Of a DNA stretch of 32,931 bases, positions 30,658 through 32,931 are shown one piece after another. The first letter of the stretch is position 1. Each line of letters begins with the position of its first letter. The notes beneath the pieces were generated by a model. That model was not told where the DNA came from. It saw nothing but the letters and a program-made list of their open reading frames with translations, and searched no databases. The stretch comes from Spyradomonas excrementavium (lineage in GTDB: Bacteria; Cyanobacteriota; Vampirovibrionia; Gastranaerophilales; Gastranaerophilaceae). The stretch is taken from positions 1-32,931 of the forward strand of contig DVOA01000107.1 in assembly GCA_018714005.1 (NCBI GenBank), in the 5' to 3' direction. Made by a program: the position numbers and the translations under genes.

Positions 30658-32931
30658 TTAAAGATTTTCCGTCATCATAGCCATATAAAGGATAATATTA
30701 GACGTAAATCTGTCCATATCCACAAATTTGACGCCCGCGCGGTTGTTTTCTTCAACCCTTACAACCTCGCCTTGAACATCAAAAGGAATACCCTTGTACA
30801 TGAAGTTCACATTGAGCAACTCGCCTTTTTTGAGCGGATTGTTGGTTGCTACGAGCATACCGCCTTTGGATATGTCGAGAATATCCGTAATTATTGCTCC
30901 TGACTCACTGGTGGAAGAACCCAGAACCTTGTGCTCCTTGTCGCTGATTGTCCAGCGAATATCTTTTCTGTCTTTTGCAGTTCTGGTGTTTTTTCTTCCG
31001 TCACGGAACCTGTAAAGTGTCGTTTCCTCCTCGATTCTGTTCGATTTGTTGGTCAAACGCTGGAAACTGTTCTCTGTCTGAGGCAGATTGAAGATTCTGT
31101 GCGGATTGTAAACAACAATCGGCGCAGTTGTGTCTATTGTAACGTTTTCACCCATATAAGTCTGGAATGAACCGGTCAATTTTGTATACAATGTCGCATC
31201 CGCACTGTAATCATAATTTTTATCGACGTTATTTATGTCGATTGTATATTTGTTATTTTGCAAACGACCTTTCTGATTAACAGTGATGTTTTTGAAATCC
31301 ATTTCTGCAGCAACGGGGAGGCCGGTATCTGCATCTACTTTAGAAGTCGCATTGATATAGGCATTTTCAGTGTAAACCCTATCAAATTGAGCCCCGAAAA
31401 GCGCGTCAGGGTTTTCAACATCACCGATAGTCAATTTCAAATTCCGGACACTTGCGTCACCGGGTTCAGGATGGTAATTCGGGTTTCCGAAGTCGATAAT
31501 CGGCGAGAATTTATCATACTGAGGCGTGTTTACACCCTGAATATCAAAAGTAATCAACTCGCCTTTTTCATTTGCACTGTGGAAACCGGTAGAACCTTCC
31601 GCAGCGTCTTCATAAGCATAAATATTGTCAGCGCGCATTGTCACAGAATCCTTAACATAAGCATGCATAATGCCAAGAGTGCTGTTTTTTGTGCCGGACT
31701 CGGTTCCGGTAACTTTTAAATCAAGAGTTGCCGGGATAATTCCCTGACCACGGGCAATTACATTTCCGTCGTCGTCAACGAATTTGCCAAGGTACTCTAT
31801 ACCCAATTTGTCGCCCGTAGAATAAATTTTAACGGATTCTGGCGCTGTAACCGTGTTTATAGACGAATCTCCATTCAACGCCAAATCGACTTTTCCTGAT
31901 TTGCTTATCACAAAATCAAAATCAATCGGTTCGTTGGCAGCAGAGCTTTTTACTACCACATCACCATCGGCCTCCAGCGAGAAATATCCGGAATCATTGT
32001 TCATGGTGACTTTTCCGATTTCAATAAAACCGCCGTCAGCCTTTGATTGGCCGGAATAAATATATGCGTCAACTGCAGCAACGCTGTCAGCCTTGATGTA
32101 GCCCTCTGCGGCAGGCAAAAACGCTGTTGCGCCTGCATTTACAGAACCATATTCCATATTTTTTGTTGTAAGTTCGTTCACCATTTTATAACCACGAACA
32201 TTAACATCGCCGGTTGCACTTGCGGAAGTTTTGCCGCCCGCAAGAACATTTACTGACAGTGTGTCATCAATATTTACAAAACCATCTGTTTTGGAATTAT
32301 TAACAACGCTGTCCATGGTTCCTACGCTGCCGCCGGTCGCATTTAGGCTGATATTGCCCGTAGCAATAAGGCTTACACCCTCTTTTTGGGTGCTGTTTGT
32401 TATGCTTTTTGCGGTTACTGAGATATCGCCCTGTTCATTCTTAACTCTAACGGGAGTATTTGCATAATCCTGAGAATTCAGGTCGAAATCGTAATGTTTT
32501 AAGCCTATAGAGGCATTTGTTGCGGTAATATTGATATTTCCGCCCAAATTGCCCGCATTCAGGACAGTTCCGTCAAGGATAACGCCCTGTCCGCCGTCAG
32601 AAACAATATCAATCCCGCCATCAGAAATAATCTGCGCAGTTTCTGCAATATTTACCGCAGAAGCAGCGTCAGTGTTGTGATTAACAATTTTGTTGACATT
32701 ATTGCCCTGAGAATCAGCTTTTGCAGTTGTTTGAACGGTTCCGTTAATCAAAATTCCCGAATTATTAACAGTTCCGTCATTTACAATATTGGTAATTTGC
32801 AAACCGTTATTTGTGGTTGTTTCATTGTTTACAAGCGTGCCGTTTACCGTAATTGAGTTGTTGCTTGTAAGGTGAATTCCGCCTGTTGAAGAAATCTGAT
32901 CACCGTTCACCACAAGCCCTGACTGACCATA
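30658..32931 (-). CDS. filamentous haemagglutinin-type adhesin with C-terminal PilZ domain (partial, 5' end outside window)
   Basis: The visible 757 codons are the C-terminal part of a much larger protein; the frame is open to the window edge. Up to about 30970-31150 it is a repetitive Asn/Thr/Gly/Val-rich beta-helix of the haemagglutinin/leukotoxin LktA adhesin type (NSITVNGTLVNN, NIVNDGTVNNSG, GNISLNATGGSVG), which is normally exported and placed on the cell surface. The last 103 residues are a PilZ domain: RKDIR (the RxxxR motif) then, 27 residues later, DISKGG (DxSxxG), followed by GELLNVNF, GEVVRV and AGVKFVDM. PilZ domains bind cyclic-di-GMP inside the cell, so the fusion is surprising. 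A linker rich in Arg and Lys (RFRDGRKNTRTAKDRK) separates the two. The frame is continuous, with no sign of a frameshift. A terminator follows. Confidence 0.85.
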   Translation of the reverse strand, partial: YGQSGLVVNGDQISSTGGIHLTSNNSITVNGTLVNNETTTNNGLQITNIVNDGTVNNSGILINGTVQTTAKADSQGNNVNKIVNHNTDAASAVNIAETAQIISDGGIDIVSDGGQGVILDGTVLNAGNLGGNINITATNASIGLKHYDFDLNSQDYANTPVRVKNEQGDISVTAKSITNSTQKEGVSLIATGNISLNATGGSVGTMDSVVNNSKTDGFVNIDDTLSVNVLAGGKTSASATGDVNVRGYKMVNELTTKNMEYGSVNAGATAFLPAAEGYIKADSVAAVDAYIYSGQSKADGGFIEIGKVTMNNDSGYFSLEADGDVVVKSSAANEPIDFDFVISKSGKVDLALNGDSSINTVTAPESVKIYSTGDKLGIEYLGKFVDDDGNVIARGQGIIPATLDLKVTGTESGTKNSTLGIMHAYVKDSVTMRADNIYAYEDAAEGSTGFHSANEKGELITFDIQGVNTPQYDKFSPIIDFGNPNYHPEPGDASVRNLKLTIGDVENPDALFGAQFDRVYTENAYINATSKVDADTGLPVAAEMDFKNITVNQKGRLQNNKYTIDINNVDKNYDYSADATLYTKLTGSFQTYMGENVTIDTTAPIVVYNPHRIFNLPQTENSFQRLTNKSNRIEEETTLYRFRDGRKNTRTAKDRKDIRWTISDKEHKVLGSSTSESGAIITDILDISKGGMLVATNNPLKKGELLNVNFMYKGIPFDVQGEVVRVEENNRAGVKFVDMDRFTSNIILYMAMMTENL

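Noticed and set aside
30658..30970. PilZ domain as a separate gene after the adhesin
   Set aside because: The frame is open and continuous from the beta-helix through the linker into PilZ, with no stop, start site or frameshift signal between.

Overview
The window looks like chromosomal core DNA from an AT-rich, double-membraned bacterium of the cyanobacterial lineage. The best guess is a gut non-photosynthetic relative (Gastranaerophilales, class Vampirovibrionia/Melainabacteria). The reasons are a three-POTRA BamA/Omp85 protein, a CsaB-type pyruvyl transferase, a complete minC-minD-minE cluster, an isolated flagellar cap gene, a very long haemagglutinin-type adhesin, and several proteins starting MKIxP with an FKA/FGA a little further in, a start I associate with that group. 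The lineage is an inference; no rRNA or tRNA gene is visible.

Layout. 1-5.2 kb: dtd and a Maf/DUF115 glycosyltransferase (-), a TPR protein (+), a repeat-rich intergenic region with two related hairpins and 9-bp tandem repeats, rlmN (-), a structured intergenic segment, and an 87-aa unknown gene (-). 5.2-9.5 kb: a GH38 alpha-mannosidase (-) divergent from an exported phospholipase-D-type nuclease (+). 9.5-12.2 kb: minC-minD-minE (-), in which MinC carries a long acidic insert and MinE a long acidic tail. 12.3-13.6 kb: a coiled-coil protein of unknown role (-). 13.7-16.7 kb: a PfkB sugar kinase and csaB (overlapping, +) convergent with a GlmS-like SIS isomerase (-). 16.9-19.3 kb: an unknown 147-aa protein (+) and bamA (-). 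19.5-22.7 kb: fliD (+), ybaB-recR (-), clpP (+). 22.9-26.4 kb: two unknown proteins (+) and a small exported Cys-rich protein (-). 26.6-30.0 kb: a divergent glucose-6-phosphate isomerase (+) convergent with an HNH protein (-). 30.0-30.66 kb: a 640-bp region without a gene, holding a likely small RNA and repeats. 30.66 kb to the edge: the 3' part of a giant adhesin that ends in a PilZ domain.

How the pieces relate. Cell-envelope and surface functions dominate: BamA inserts outer-membrane proteins, CsaB modifies a wall polysaccharide, the SIS isomerase and sugar kinase feed sugar metabolism, Maf and FliD belong to flagella, and the adhesin is at the surface. MinCDE places the division site. The housekeeping genes dtd, rlmN, recR, ybaB and clpP are scattered between.

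Four signals look new or little described: (i) a shared N-terminal tag on three unrelated proteins at 23.5-30 kb; (ii) a PilZ (cyclic-di-GMP type) domain fused in frame to a surface adhesin; (iii) a promoter motif (GGCAATTTTT, then TATATAC/TTATATA, often then GTAAG) upstream of three genes of unknown function and of a candidate small RNA; (iv) several genes whose ATG lies only 6-7 nt after a sigma-70-like -10 box with no Shine-Dalgarno, suggesting leaderless mRNAs.
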